In this document: one piece after another, positions 1 to 7,903 of the stretch
Layout of the letters: each line of letters starts with the position of its first letter
Numbering within the stretch: the first letter of the stretch is position 1
NCBI RefSeq assembly: GCF_916618955.1
Contig: NZ_OU745390.1
Location: 496,001-560,000, forward strand
Direction of reading: 5' to 3'
Source of the DNA: Pseudomonas sp. Marseille-Q3773
Lineage (GTDB): Bacteria; Pseudomonadota; Gammaproteobacteria; Pseudomonadales; Pseudomonadaceae
DNA: 64,000 bases
Translations under genes and position numbers: made by a program
The notes under the pieces: model-generated
The model's database searches: none
The model's input: only the letters and a program-made list of their open reading frames with translations
What the model was told of the DNA's origin: nothing

Positions 1-51
1 ACAAAGCCGACCGAAAGGTCGCCCAGGCGCACACGGGGGCGGGCCACTGGC

Positions 52-1170
52 CTACAACCACAGGTTCAGCAGGCGGGCGCCAGGGCTGGGCGTTCCCGCC
101 AGCAATTCGCCGGCCTGGCGGGCAAAGCCCTGGCCGTCGCTGCCCTGTTCCCAGAACTGCCCGCGCATGAACACGCTCATGCTGCTGACGCCGGCCCCGG
201 CGGCCTCGGTCAGGCGCTGCCAGGCGGCCTGCTCGCTGACTTCGCCGCGCTGCAAGGGCAGCCTGGCGCTGGCAGCCTGATGGCGATTGCCACGCCAGGG
301 CGCCTGCCAGCTGCCCTTGCCGCTGAGGAATACCGGGTTGGCGATCAGTTCCACTGCCTGGCGGGCCAGTTGCTGGTGGTTTTCCAGGTACCAGCTGTCG
401 CTGCCCACCAGTACCCCCAGGCGCCCGGCAGGGGTTTGCACGACCTGCAATGGTTGCCGGCGGCCATCGTGAACGTAGCGGCGCATTTCGCTGTCGGGGA
501 ACTGTTGATGCTGTGGCTGGCCCAGCAGCGAGCCGTCGCCAGCGAACACCATGCTGCTGTTGAACAGCGGGCCGTTGCCGGCATGCAGCACGCCCTGCTT
601 CACATAGGGGGCGGGCAGCACGATCGAGCCGGCTACCAGGGTGACGTTGAATTCCTTGGCCAGGCCGCCGAACAGCTGCTGATAGTCGGTGGCCATCTGC
701 TCGGCCTTCATGCGCAGGTGCGCGTCGGCGCGGCGGTCGTCGCCGTCAGCACCGAGCATGGCCAGGCCATAGCGCAGCGGGTTGCTCAGCTCCAGCCATT
801 GCAGGGCTTCACGGCTTTGCGTGACCTGGTACAGCTCGTTCTTTTCACCGCGCGCCCACAGCCAGGTACCGATGTGCTCGGGCAGCACCACCACCGTGCG
901 CGGGCCGACCAGGCCTTGGGCCCGGGCCTGTTCAAGGTAGGCCGCGAGCTTGCGGTGCAGGCGTTGCAGGTTCTGGTAGTCGCCCGGGTACAGCAGCGGC
1001 TCGACGCCGAGCAGGTTGCCATGTTCGCCGGGCACGCCATGGTTCAGCGCCAGTTCGATGCGCAGATCAGACAGGTAATGGCCTTCCGGGCGCTGCTGGG
1101 TCCAGAAACCGTAGCCACAGAGTGCGGCGGCCATCACCAGCGCCAGGGTGCTTGCCAGGAGTTTTCGCAT
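52..1170 (-). CDS. Nitrilase-fold (carbon-nitrogen hydrolase family) protein, probably catalytically dead
   Basis: A 372-residue protein with an N-terminal hydrophobic segment (about residues 3-22) that looks like an uncleaved anchor or signal peptide, so the body is probably periplasmic. The fold resembles the nitrilase superfamily: the Glu site is present (LPEH, Glu98), and the region FNSSMVFAGDGSLLG matches the strand before the catalytic Lys. The Lys position reads GQPQHQQ (His221), and the nucleophile motif reads GVLVGSDSWY, with Gly256 where Cys is expected. Two of the three catalytic residues are therefore replaced. The ATG at 1170 is preferred over a TTG one codon upstream. No operon partner is visible on the right; the left neighbour lies outside the window. 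I infer a binding or structural role, not amidase activity. Confidence 0.7.
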   Translation of the reverse strand: MRKLLASTLALVMAAALCGYGFWTQQRPEGHYLSDLRIELALNHGVPGEHGNLLGVEPLLYPGDYQNLQRLHRKLAAYLEQARAQGLVGPRTVVVLPEHIGTWLWARGEKNELYQVTQSREALQWLELSNPLRYGLAMLGADGDDRRADAHLRMKAEQMATDYQQLFGGLAKEFNVTLVAGSIVLPAPYVKQGVLHAGNGPLFNSSMVFAGDGSLLGQPQHQQFPDSEMRRYVHDGRRQPLQVVQTPAGRLGVLVGSDSWYLENHQQLARQAVELIANPVFLSGKGSWQAPWRGNRHQAASARLPLQRGEVSEQAAWQRLTEAAGAGVSSMSVFMRGQFWEQGSDGQGFARQAGELLAGTPSPGARLLNLWL

Positions 1171-1357
1171 CAAACTTCAGCTTTCACCTAAAAAATGAGC
1201 CAGCAGCGTAGAACGCAAGGACATAGCGCGGCCCTGTTCATCAGCTTGGAATCCTTTGCAGACTGTACCTGCAAATCGCGCCTGGATCATACCAAAGCTA
1301 CCGTGCGCTTATGAGTATTCTCTGCTGCCGCTCATTGGCGTCCACCGCCGTGCCTGG

Positions 1358-2323
1358 TCAGCGCTGGCGCAATTGTCGCGGGGTGGCGTTGAGCAGGCGC
1401 CGCATCAGCCGCCGCAGCGCCGTGGCGTCCTGGTAGCCGACCTGCGTCGAGACCGCTTCGACAGAATACTCGCCAGACTCGAGCAGCGCCCGGGCCTTGT
1501 GCAACTGCACCCGCTGGATCAGCTGCCGGGTGGAGTGCCCCGTTGCCTTGCGCACATGCCGCGACAGGGTCCGCTCGGACATGCCGACGCTTGCCGCCAG
1601 GGCCGTGACGCTGGCCGGCTCCGGCAGTGACTTCTCGATTTCGGCAGTCAGGCGCGAGATCAGCGCATTACCTTGCGCCAGCACGGCGGGGATGACAAAA
1701 GGTGCCTGCAGTTGCCGGCGGTCGAGCAGCAGCGCCTTGCCCACCGCGTCGGCGAGTGCCGGTGACAGGCGCCGCCGGAGCAGGTGCAGCATCAGGTCGG
1801 TTTGCGCGAAGGCGGCACCTGCCGTGGTCACGGGGTGATCGGCCAGCACCATGAAGTCCGGCTCCACGCGGCAACCGGGCGCCAGTTGCTGCAGATGCGC
1901 TGCCAGCCACCAGGAGGTGGTTACCCGCCGGCCGTCCAGCAGCCCGGCTGCCTGCAGCAGAAACACCGCCGAGCAGGATGCGGCAATTTCCTGGCCGCTG
2001 TCGATATGACTGCGCAGCGCAGCGAGACAGGGCGCTGTCCATGGCTCGGCGAGGCGCTGCTCGAGCAGCTCGATGTCGCTGACGCCGATGCCTGGTATGA
2101 CCCAGCAGGAATGGTCCGCGGCGCTTGCTTCGAGCGGTTGCACCGGCAGTTGCAGGCCATGGCCCAGCGCTACCGGCCCCGGTTGCGGGCCGCAAACCCG
2201 CCAGCGTGGTGCGGCCAGGCCGAGCCGCCCGCTGACGGTGGCTGCGCTGGCGAGGATGTCCAGGGTGGCGGCGACGCTCGTCGCGAATGCCCCCGGGGTG
2301 ACCAGGATGGTGAAATCGTACAT
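1358..2323 (-). CDS. GlxA-family AraC-type regulator with DJ-1/PfpI-like sensor domain
   Basis: A 321-residue transcription factor. The N-terminal half is a DJ-1/PfpI-like (class I glutamine amidotransferase-like) domain that includes the elbow-like motif AASCSAVFLLQAAGLLDG. The C-terminal ~100 residues form an AraC double helix-turn-helix (SVTALAASVGMSERTLSRHVRKATG, then EAVSTQVGYQDATALRRLM). The start MYDFTILVTPG is chosen because the sensor domain begins there; 16 further upstream codons are open but unlike the family. It is transcribed away from the tautomerase at 2420, with only 96 bp between the two starts, so it may regulate that gene. The ligand is unknown. Confidence 0.85.
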   Translation of the reverse strand: MYDFTILVTPGAFATSVAATLDILASAATVSGRLGLAAPRWRVCGPQPGPVALGHGLQLPVQPLEASAADHSCWVIPGIGVSDIELLEQRLAEPWTAPCLAALRSHIDSGQEIAASCSAVFLLQAAGLLDGRRVTTSWWLAAHLQQLAPGCRVEPDFMVLADHPVTTAGAAFAQTDLMLHLLRRRLSPALADAVGKALLLDRRQLQAPFVIPAVLAQGNALISRLTAEIEKSLPEPASVTALAASVGMSERTLSRHVRKATGHSTRQLIQRVQLHKARALLESGEYSVEAVSTQVGYQDATALRRLMRRLLNATPRQLRQR

Positions 2324-2419
2324 TGGCGGATTATGCTCGAAACGGGACGGATCCGACACTTCTGCACGCAACGGCTGGCGGGCCTAATGGCGCTTCCATT
2401 CATCATCAAGGTTTCCGCC

Positions 2420-2881
2420 ATGCCCAACATCCTGATCAAGGTCCCTGCCGGGGCTTTCAACGAGGCGCAACGCGAACTGCTGCTCAAGCGCGTCAGCGAG
2501 GCCGCCATCGCCCACGAACACATTGGTAGCGCGCTACCGCAGCGCAGCCTGTGCTGGGTGCTCATCGAGGAGGTGCGTGGCGCTGACTGGCTGTGTGGCG
2601 GGGTAAACCTGCACGTCCAGGCCATTCCCTGCATCGTCACGGTGAAGGTGCCGGCCGGAGTGCTCGATGCACAGATGCGCAAGGATTATGTGCAGGGTCT
2701 GCACCGGGCCATCGAACCCTGCGTGGGGCAGGATGACGGGCGCATGCTGATGACGTCGATACAGCTGGTCGACGTCGCCGAGGGTACCTGGGGCGCGAAC
2801 GGCAATCTCTGGCATCTTGCCGATTTCACCCGCGCTGCCGGTTACGGCCATCTTGTCGCTCGCGCCCAGCCATGCGGCTAA
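2420..2881 (+). CDS. Tautomerase-family protein (4-oxalocrotonate tautomerase superfamily)
   Basis: A 153-residue protein beginning MPNILIKVPAG. Removing Met would expose the N-terminal Pro that serves as general base in this superfamily. The length fits fused two-repeat members (cis-CaaD or MSAD type) rather than the ~62-residue 4-OT subunit: a second beta-alpha-beta unit begins near IPCIVTVKVPAGVLDAQMRKDYV. The start is fixed by the Pro at position 2; the reading frame stays open upstream but that stretch overlaps the divergent regulator. It faces the GlxA-type regulator gene, suggesting control by it. The substrate cannot be told from the sequence. Confidence 0.8.
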   Translation: MPNILIKVPAGAFNEAQRELLLKRVSEAAIAHEHIGSALPQRSLCWVLIEEVRGADWLCGGVNLHVQAIPCIVTVKVPAGVLDAQMRKDYVQGLHRAIEPCVGQDDGRMLMTSIQLVDVAEGTWGANGNLWHLADFTRAAGYGHLVARAQPCG

Positions 2882-2938
2882 ATCCTGCGTATTGCCGTGC
2901 AGACGGGCTGGGCGATCCAGCCAGTCGGCACGGCCCTG

Positions 2939-4051
2939 TCAGGGGTGGGCTGGATAGTCGATATAACCTCGTTCGTCGCCACCAAAAAAGGTTGCAGGGT
3001 CGGGGGTGTTGAGTTCCAGGCCGTCGCGGATGCGGCGTGGCAAGTCCGGGTTGGCCAGGAACGGTCGGCCGAAAGCCACCACGTCGGCACGGCCGTCGGC
3101 AATTGCCTTTTCCGCAGAAGCTGCGTCGTAGCCGCCTGCGATCACCAGGACACCTTCCCAGGCATCGCGCAGCTGCAAGATGATCTCGTCCCTGCGCGGG
3201 TCGAAGTTTTCGTCCTTGACGGTGCCGACGACCGCGGGCTCGACCAGGTGCAGGTAGGCCAGGCCGTAGCGGTTCAGTGACTTGACGATGTAGCTGAAGG
3301 TTTCGAAAGGGGTGTCGTCGCCCATGCCCATGAACCGCCCCATCGGGGTGAGGCGCACACCGACGCGATCTGCGCCGATCTCTTGCGCCACGGCCTGGAC
3401 CACCGCCAGCAGCAGGCGTGCCCGGTTCTGGTACGAGCCGCCGTAAGGGTCGCTGCGCCGGTTGCTGTTGCTGTTGATGAACTGGTCGAGCAGGTAGCCG
3501 TTGCCGGCGTGGATCTCGACGCCATCCATGCCCGCCGCCATGGCATTGAGTGCAGCATTGCGGTAGTCATCGATGATCGCCCCGATCTCTTCGACTTCCA
3601 GGGCGCGCGGGACCGGCACATCGCCCCACACGCCATTGCCGTCGTGGTCGACGATGAACGTCTTGCCGGGAGCGGCGATCGCACTCGGTGCAACGGGCAG
3701 GCCATGGTCTGGCTGGAAACTGGGGTGCGAAACACGCCCGACGTGCCACAGCTGCATGAAGATGCGGCCATCGTATGCGTGTACTTCCTCGCTCACCCGC
3801 CGCCAGGCTGCGATCTGTTCAGCCGTGTAGATGCCGGGCGTCCAGGCATAACCTTGCCCCTGCCGGGAGATTTGCGTGGCTTCGGTGATGATCAACGCTG
3901 CGCTGGCGCGCTGGGCATAATATTCCGCCGCCATTGCCGTCGGGATGTCGCCGGGTTGGCCTGCCCGGGAGCGGGTCAGTGGCGCCATGGCGATACGGTG
4001 CGGCAGTTGCAAGGCGCCCACGCGAATGGGATTGAACAGATGACGGGCCAT
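2939..4051 (-). CDS. Alkene reductase, Old Yellow Enzyme family
   Basis: A 370-residue FMN-dependent ene-reductase of the NemA/XenB type, reducing activated C=C bonds (and often nitro compounds) with NAD(P)H. Supporting motifs: FNPIRVGALQLPHRIAMAPLTRSRA at the N terminus, WHVGRVSHP, the substrate-binding His181-x-x-Asn184 with Tyr186 (EIHAGNGYLLDQF), NRRSDPYGGS, and the phosphate-binding VVAFGRPFLANPDL near the C terminus. Length is normal. It lies 152 bp downstream of xdhC on the same strand and may be the last gene of the molybdenum hydroxylase operon, or have its own promoter in that gap. The substrate is not predictable. Confidence 0.92.
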   Translation of the reverse strand: MARHLFNPIRVGALQLPHRIAMAPLTRSRAGQPGDIPTAMAAEYYAQRASAALIITEATQISRQGQGYAWTPGIYTAEQIAAWRRVSEEVHAYDGRIFMQLWHVGRVSHPSFQPDHGLPVAPSAIAAPGKTFIVDHDGNGVWGDVPVPRALEVEEIGAIIDDYRNAALNAMAAGMDGVEIHAGNGYLLDQFINSNSNRRSDPYGGSYQNRARLLLAVVQAVAQEIGADRVGVRLTPMGRFMGMGDDTPFETFSYIVKSLNRYGLAYLHLVEPAVVGTVKDENFDPRRDEIILQLRDAWEGVLVIAGGYDAASAEKAIADGRADVVAFGRPFLANPDLPRRIRDGLELNTPDPATFFGGDERGYIDYPAHP

Positions 4052-4203
4052 TACTCAGTTCCTTTGCAAGTGGTTTGAATGCGTTTGGCAAGCGCAGCGA
4101 CAGTGCGGCTGTTTGCTGGAGTCAGGTTAATGTCCGGCGGCCAGACTGATAATCAGCACAACCGGGGCAAGTGCATTGCGCAACTCGCAAAAACCGGCAA
4201 CCT

Positions 4204-5172
4204 TCAAAGCGCCGTTCGCGCTTTACCTCGGTATACCCGCAGCACATCGGCCATCACCGACAAAGCAATTTCGGCGGGGGTCCTGGAGCCGATATCCAGG
4301 CCGATGGGCATGTGCAGGCGGTCGACATCCGCAGGCGACAAGCCGCCGATCCGGCGCAATCGCTCCGCGCGTCGTTCCGAGGTTCGCTTCGAGCCCATGG
4401 CGCCGATGTAGAAGGCCGGCGTATGCACGGCCTCCATCAATGCGAGGTCGTCGATTTTCGGGTCATGGGTCAGCGCCACCACCGCCGTCGCTTCGTGGCA
4501 ACCGCCGTTGGCGATGTAGATCGAGGGCAGTAGCGGAATCACCGTCACGCCTTCGAGCGACAGCGCGGCCACTTCTTCTCGCGGGTCGCAAGCGATCACT
4601 TCAAAGCCCAGGGCCCGGGCGAACTGTGCGCAGGCCTCGGCAACCGGTGACAGGCCTGCCAGCAGCAAGCGCAATGCCGGGCCCAGGGCGATCTCCAGGC
4701 GGCTTCCGTTGCGCACTACGGTGTCACTGCCGTCGGTGCGGCTGCGGATGCTGAACAGGCCGCCTTCCAGGTCGATCACCCGGGTCAGCCGGCGTTGACC
4801 GCGCAGAGCGTCGAGCAATTGGCGCAGGTGGGCCCGCCATTCGGCGCTCGGGCGCCTGTGCTCGACCAGTACGTCCAGGCTACCGCCACACGGCAACTGC
4901 AGGCGACTGCGCTCTTCGGCACTGGCGCCGTAGCAGATGACCTGCGCCGGTGCCGCATGCTCGCCACGGCTGAGCGTTTCGAGAAATACCTCCTCGACGC
5001 AGCCGCCGGACAGCGAGCCGCTGTGCGCACCGGACTGGATGGCCGCCAGCATTGCGCCAGGCGAGCGCGGTGCCGAACCGAAGGTGGAAAGGACCGTGCA
5101 TAGCCACACGCTGTGTCCTTCGTCGGCCCAGGCCAGCGCCTGCTCCAGGACCGTCACATCAAGATGTTGCAT
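4204..5172 (-). CDS. XdhC/CoxI-family molybdenum hydroxylase maturation factor
   Basis: A 322-residue XdhC-family protein. Family members bind molybdenum cofactor, help insert the terminal sulfido ligand and deliver it to xanthine-dehydrogenase-type enzymes. Seen here are the N-terminal XdhC_CoxI segment (STFGSAPRSPGAMLAA, SGSLSGGCVEE) and the C-terminal Rossmann-like half (LLLAGLSPVAEACAQFARALGF, VVALTHDPKIDDLAL, YIGAMGSKRTSERR). It lies 42 bp downstream of the Mo-subunit gene on the same strand, which places it as the dedicated chaperone of that enzyme. Confidence 0.9.
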   Translation of the reverse strand: MQHLDVTVLEQALAWADEGHSVWLCTVLSTFGSAPRSPGAMLAAIQSGAHSGSLSGGCVEEVFLETLSRGEHAAPAQVICYGASAEERSRLQLPCGGSLDVLVEHRRPSAEWRAHLRQLLDALRGQRRLTRVIDLEGGLFSIRSRTDGSDTVVRNGSRLEIALGPALRLLLAGLSPVAEACAQFARALGFEVIACDPREEVAALSLEGVTVIPLLPSIYIANGGCHEATAVVALTHDPKIDDLALMEAVHTPAFYIGAMGSKRTSERRAERLRRIGGLSPADVDRLHMPIGLDIGSRTPAEIALSVMADVLRVYRGKARTAL

Positions 5173-5214
5173 CTGCCATTACCTTTGCAAAACACGGGTT
5201 CAAGCGCCGCCGGT

Positions 5215-7437
5215 TCACGCCTTGCGGGTCAGCGGCAGCGCCAGCCGGCGTTGGCCGGTAGCATCCGCCACTGCGTTACCGAGGGCTGCCGCCATCGGGC
5301 CCTGGACGATTTCGGCTGCACCGAGGAAGGGCTGGCCAGGCTGGTCGATCAGGTGCACTTCCACGTGTTTCGGCAGTTGCGGAAAGCGCAGGATTGGATA
5401 GCCACTCCAGTCATAGCTGCGTACCCCACCGGGGTCATAACTGACCGCCTCGTAGAGCGTCCAGCTGCTCGACTGGACGATGCCGCCCTCAACCTGGTTG
5501 CGCAGCCCATCGGGATTGACGATCTGCCCGACGTCCACTGCCGTGACCACCCGCTGAATCTCGATCTCGCCGGTTTGCGGATGCACCTGGATCTCCACTG
5601 CCACCGCGCAGTAGCCCATGATGTTCTTGTAGCGGGCGAAGCCCAGGCCGATACCCGTGCCCGGTGCAGACGAACGCCGTGGCCAGGCGAATTCATCGCG
5701 GGCCCGTTCGACCACCGCGCGGGCCCTTGGGTCGCTGAGGTGGCTGAGGCGGAACTCGACGGCATCCACGCCTGCCTGCGCCGCCAGTTCGTCCACGCAG
5801 GCCTCGATGGCAAACACATTGATGTGGGCACCCAGCGAGCGCATTGCCGAAGTGCGGAACGGCATTTCGCTGATGAAGTGCATGTCGATGTCGCTTGCGC
5901 CCGTTTGGTACAGCGGGATCGCGTTGCGGTCGCCATCCCCTTCGGGCTGGGCAATGGGAACCGACGGCGCCGAGCTGAACGGCCGGGCGAGCAGGCGCGC
6001 GGGCACCAGGCGGCCGGCGTTGGTGATGCGCTCGTTATGCGGCGTGGTCCATAGCTGGTACTTCCAGTGGTTGATCCGGCCGCTGCTGTCCAGGTCGGCC
6101 TCCAGTTCGGTGAGCATGGCCGAGCTGTACGGCTCCCAGAGGTTTTCCTGTTCACGCATCCACTGCACGCGCACGGGCACGCCCGGTACGCGCATGGCGA
6201 TGAGCGCCGCGTCGGCTGCGGCGTCATCGGCGCCGTTGTGGCCGTAGCATCCGGAGCCTTCGGCATGGATGCTACGTACCGCGGTCAGCGGCAGGCCGAG
6301 CATTTCGGCGATGCCTGCACGCAGCGGGAACACACCCTGGGTATGGGTCCAGACCGTCAACGTACCGTCCTTGAACCAGGCCACCGAACAGGAGGGGCCG
6401 ATAGAGCCGTGCATCAGGTACTGTTTGGTGACGCGCGCCCGATAGCTCTTGCCACTTGAAGGCGTCGGCTGGCCTTCGTGCTGGATGGGGTAGCGCCTGG
6501 ATTGCAGCCTGGGCAGCAGCTGGTGGATGAGCGCCTGGTCCGGAATCACCTCGCCAGTGGTCCAGGCCGCCGCCGCGTAGCCCGCCCGCATCGCCTTGAT
6601 CGCTTGCCATTCATCCTTGGCCACCACGGCGAGATAGTTGCCATCCTCGACCACCTTGACGACGCCTGGCAGGCGTTCGATCGCCTGGCGATCGAAGCCG
6701 GTGAGCGTGCAGCCCGGCCTGGGTGGCCGGATCACCCGGGCATGGAGCATGCCCGGAAGGCGCATGTCCTGCACGAACGCTGCGCCACCGCTGACCTTGG
6801 CCGGAATATCCAGGCGTGGGATGGCGTGGCCGATGAGCTTGAACTGCTCAGGTGTAATGTCCGGCGAGCTGGCCTTGGCATATTGATGCAGGTCCACGCC
6901 TGCCACCGCCTCGGCATAGCTCATGCGGGCGCCGGACGGGGCCGTGATCATCGCATCGCCGGTGCGCAGCGACGACACTTCCACGCCCCAGCGCCTGGCG
7001 GCCGATTCCATCAGCATCTGGCGCACCTGCGCAGCGGCGTTGAACAGCGCCGTACCGCTGTCGAAGATGGTATGGCTGCCGGCCGTGTAGCCTTCGTTTG
7101 GCGTCAGCGCCGTGTCCGCCGTGAGGAACGTCACCGCTGCCGGCGAGACGTCCAGCCGCTCGGCGGCAATCTGCAGCAGCGCGGTCTTTATCCCGGTGCC
7201 CAGTTCCACCTTGCCGGTATACACGGTGATGCCTTCGGCGCCGACCCTGATCCACGCGTCGAGGTACGGGTTGGTACGCAGGCTGCCGGGCAGGTCCGGG
7301 GCGAGCACGACAGTACCGAGGGTATCCACCTCGGTATCGGCCAGCGCCTTGCGGGCGGCCGGCAGCAGCGCGAATGCCATCAGCAGGCTGCCGCCCTGCA
7401 GGAACGCGCGGCGACCGAATTCAGTTGTGGACGACAT
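5215..7437 (-). CDS. Molybdopterin-binding subunit of a periplasmic xanthine-dehydrogenase-family oxidoreductase (IorB-like)
   Basis: A 740-residue catalytic subunit of the isoquinoline 1-oxidoreductase / aldehyde dehydrogenase type, binding Mo-cytosine dinucleotide cofactor. The N terminus carries a twin-arginine signal (FGRRAFLQGG followed by a hydrophobic stretch), so the complex is exported folded to the periplasm. Family segments include TGKVELGTGIKTALLQIAAERL, SGGAAFVQDMRLPGMLHARV, and the C-terminal GAAEIVQGPMAAALGNAV, whose Glu fits the catalytic Glu site. The start at 7437 overlaps the end of the 2Fe-2S subunit gene by 17 bp; an ATG three codons upstream is possible. Hydroxylation or aldehyde oxidation is inferred; the substrate is unknown. 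Confidence 0.9.
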   Translation of the reverse strand: MSSTTEFGRRAFLQGGSLLMAFALLPAARKALADTEVDTLGTVVLAPDLPGSLRTNPYLDAWIRVGAEGITVYTGKVELGTGIKTALLQIAAERLDVSPAAVTFLTADTALTPNEGYTAGSHTIFDSGTALFNAAAQVRQMLMESAARRWGVEVSSLRTGDAMITAPSGARMSYAEAVAGVDLHQYAKASSPDITPEQFKLIGHAIPRLDIPAKVSGGAAFVQDMRLPGMLHARVIRPPRPGCTLTGFDRQAIERLPGVVKVVEDGNYLAVVAKDEWQAIKAMRAGYAAAAWTTGEVIPDQALIHQLLPRLQSRRYPIQHEGQPTPSSGKSYRARVTKQYLMHGSIGPSCSVAWFKDGTLTVWTHTQGVFPLRAGIAEMLGLPLTAVRSIHAEGSGCYGHNGADDAAADAALIAMRVPGVPVRVQWMREQENLWEPYSSAMLTELEADLDSSGRINHWKYQLWTTPHNERITNAGRLVPARLLARPFSSAPSVPIAQPEGDGDRNAIPLYQTGASDIDMHFISEMPFRTSAMRSLGAHINVFAIEACVDELAAQAGVDAVEFRLSHLSDPRARAVVERARDEFAWPRRSSAPGTGIGLGFARYKNIMGYCAVAVEIQVHPQTGEIEIQRVVTAVDVGQIVNPDGLRNQVEGGIVQSSSWTLYEAVSYDPGGVRSYDWSGYPILRFPQLPKHVEVHLIDQPGQPFLGAAEIVQGPMAAALGNAVADATGQRRLALPLTRKA

Positions 7438-7903
7438 GCAGGCCACCGTTTTCGACGACGCGGGTGATTGCTTCGATGATGCGCAGATGCGTGCCGCAGC
7501 GACACAGGTTGCTGGCCATGTGCGCGCGGATGGTGGCTGCGTCGGGCTGCGGATTCTGCTCCAGCAAGGCCTGGGCGCGCATGATCATCCCGGCGATGCA
7601 GTAGCCACACTGCGCGGCCTGGGTGTCGATGAAGGCTTGTTGCAGCGGGCCCGGCCGTTCAGGCGTGCCCAGGCTCTCGACGGTGCGCACGTGGCGGCCT
7701 TGCATGCCGGCACACGGCGTCACGCAGGAGAATACCGGCTGGTCGTCGACGATGACGGTGCACGCGCCACACTGGCCCAGCCCGCAGCCATACTTGGCGC
7801 CGTTGAGTTCCAGGTGGTTGCGCAAGGCATAGAGCAGCGGCATGTCCGGATCGATATCCAGGCTGTGCAGCTTGCCGTTGACGGTGAGGTTCACGTTGCT
7901 CAT
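7421..7903 (-). CDS. (2Fe-2S)-binding subunit of the molybdenum hydroxylase (IorA-like)
   Basis: A 160-residue electron-transfer subunit. The plant-ferredoxin-type cluster ligands are Cys40, Cys45, Cys48 and Cys60 (YGCGLGQCGACTV, then FSC). The second, all-helical domain carries CGYC (99-102) and CRC (134-136). The start at MSNVNLTVNG is chosen because its ATG overlaps the TGA of the upstream cytochrome gene by 4 bp, a coupled arrangement; the frame opens 16 codons further upstream. There is no signal peptide, as expected for a subunit carried through Tat by the Mo subunit. Electrons would pass from the Mo centre through these clusters to the cytochrome. Confidence 0.93.
   Translation of the reverse strand: MSNVNLTVNGKLHSLDIDPDMPLLYALRNHLELNGAKYGCGLGQCGACTVIVDDQPVFSCVTPCAGMQGRHVRTVESLGTPERPGPLQQAFIDTQAAQCGYCIAGMIMRAQALLEQNPQPDAATIRAHMASNLCRCGTHLRIIEAITRVVENGGLHVVHN

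Noticed and set aside
1..51. CGACC-GAAA-GGTCG hairpin at the window edge as a terminator
   Set aside because: The stem is only 5 bp with no T-run, and the context to the left is not visible.
280..1191. 303-codon plus-strand frame opposite the nitrilase-fold gene
   Set aside because: A shadow frame without family similarity; the minus-strand protein has a coherent fold and signal segment.
2939..4051. Possible loss of active site in the Old Yellow Enzyme (HAGN instead of HGAN)
   Set aside because: Only the His and Asn, three residues apart, are required, and both are present along with the downstream Tyr.
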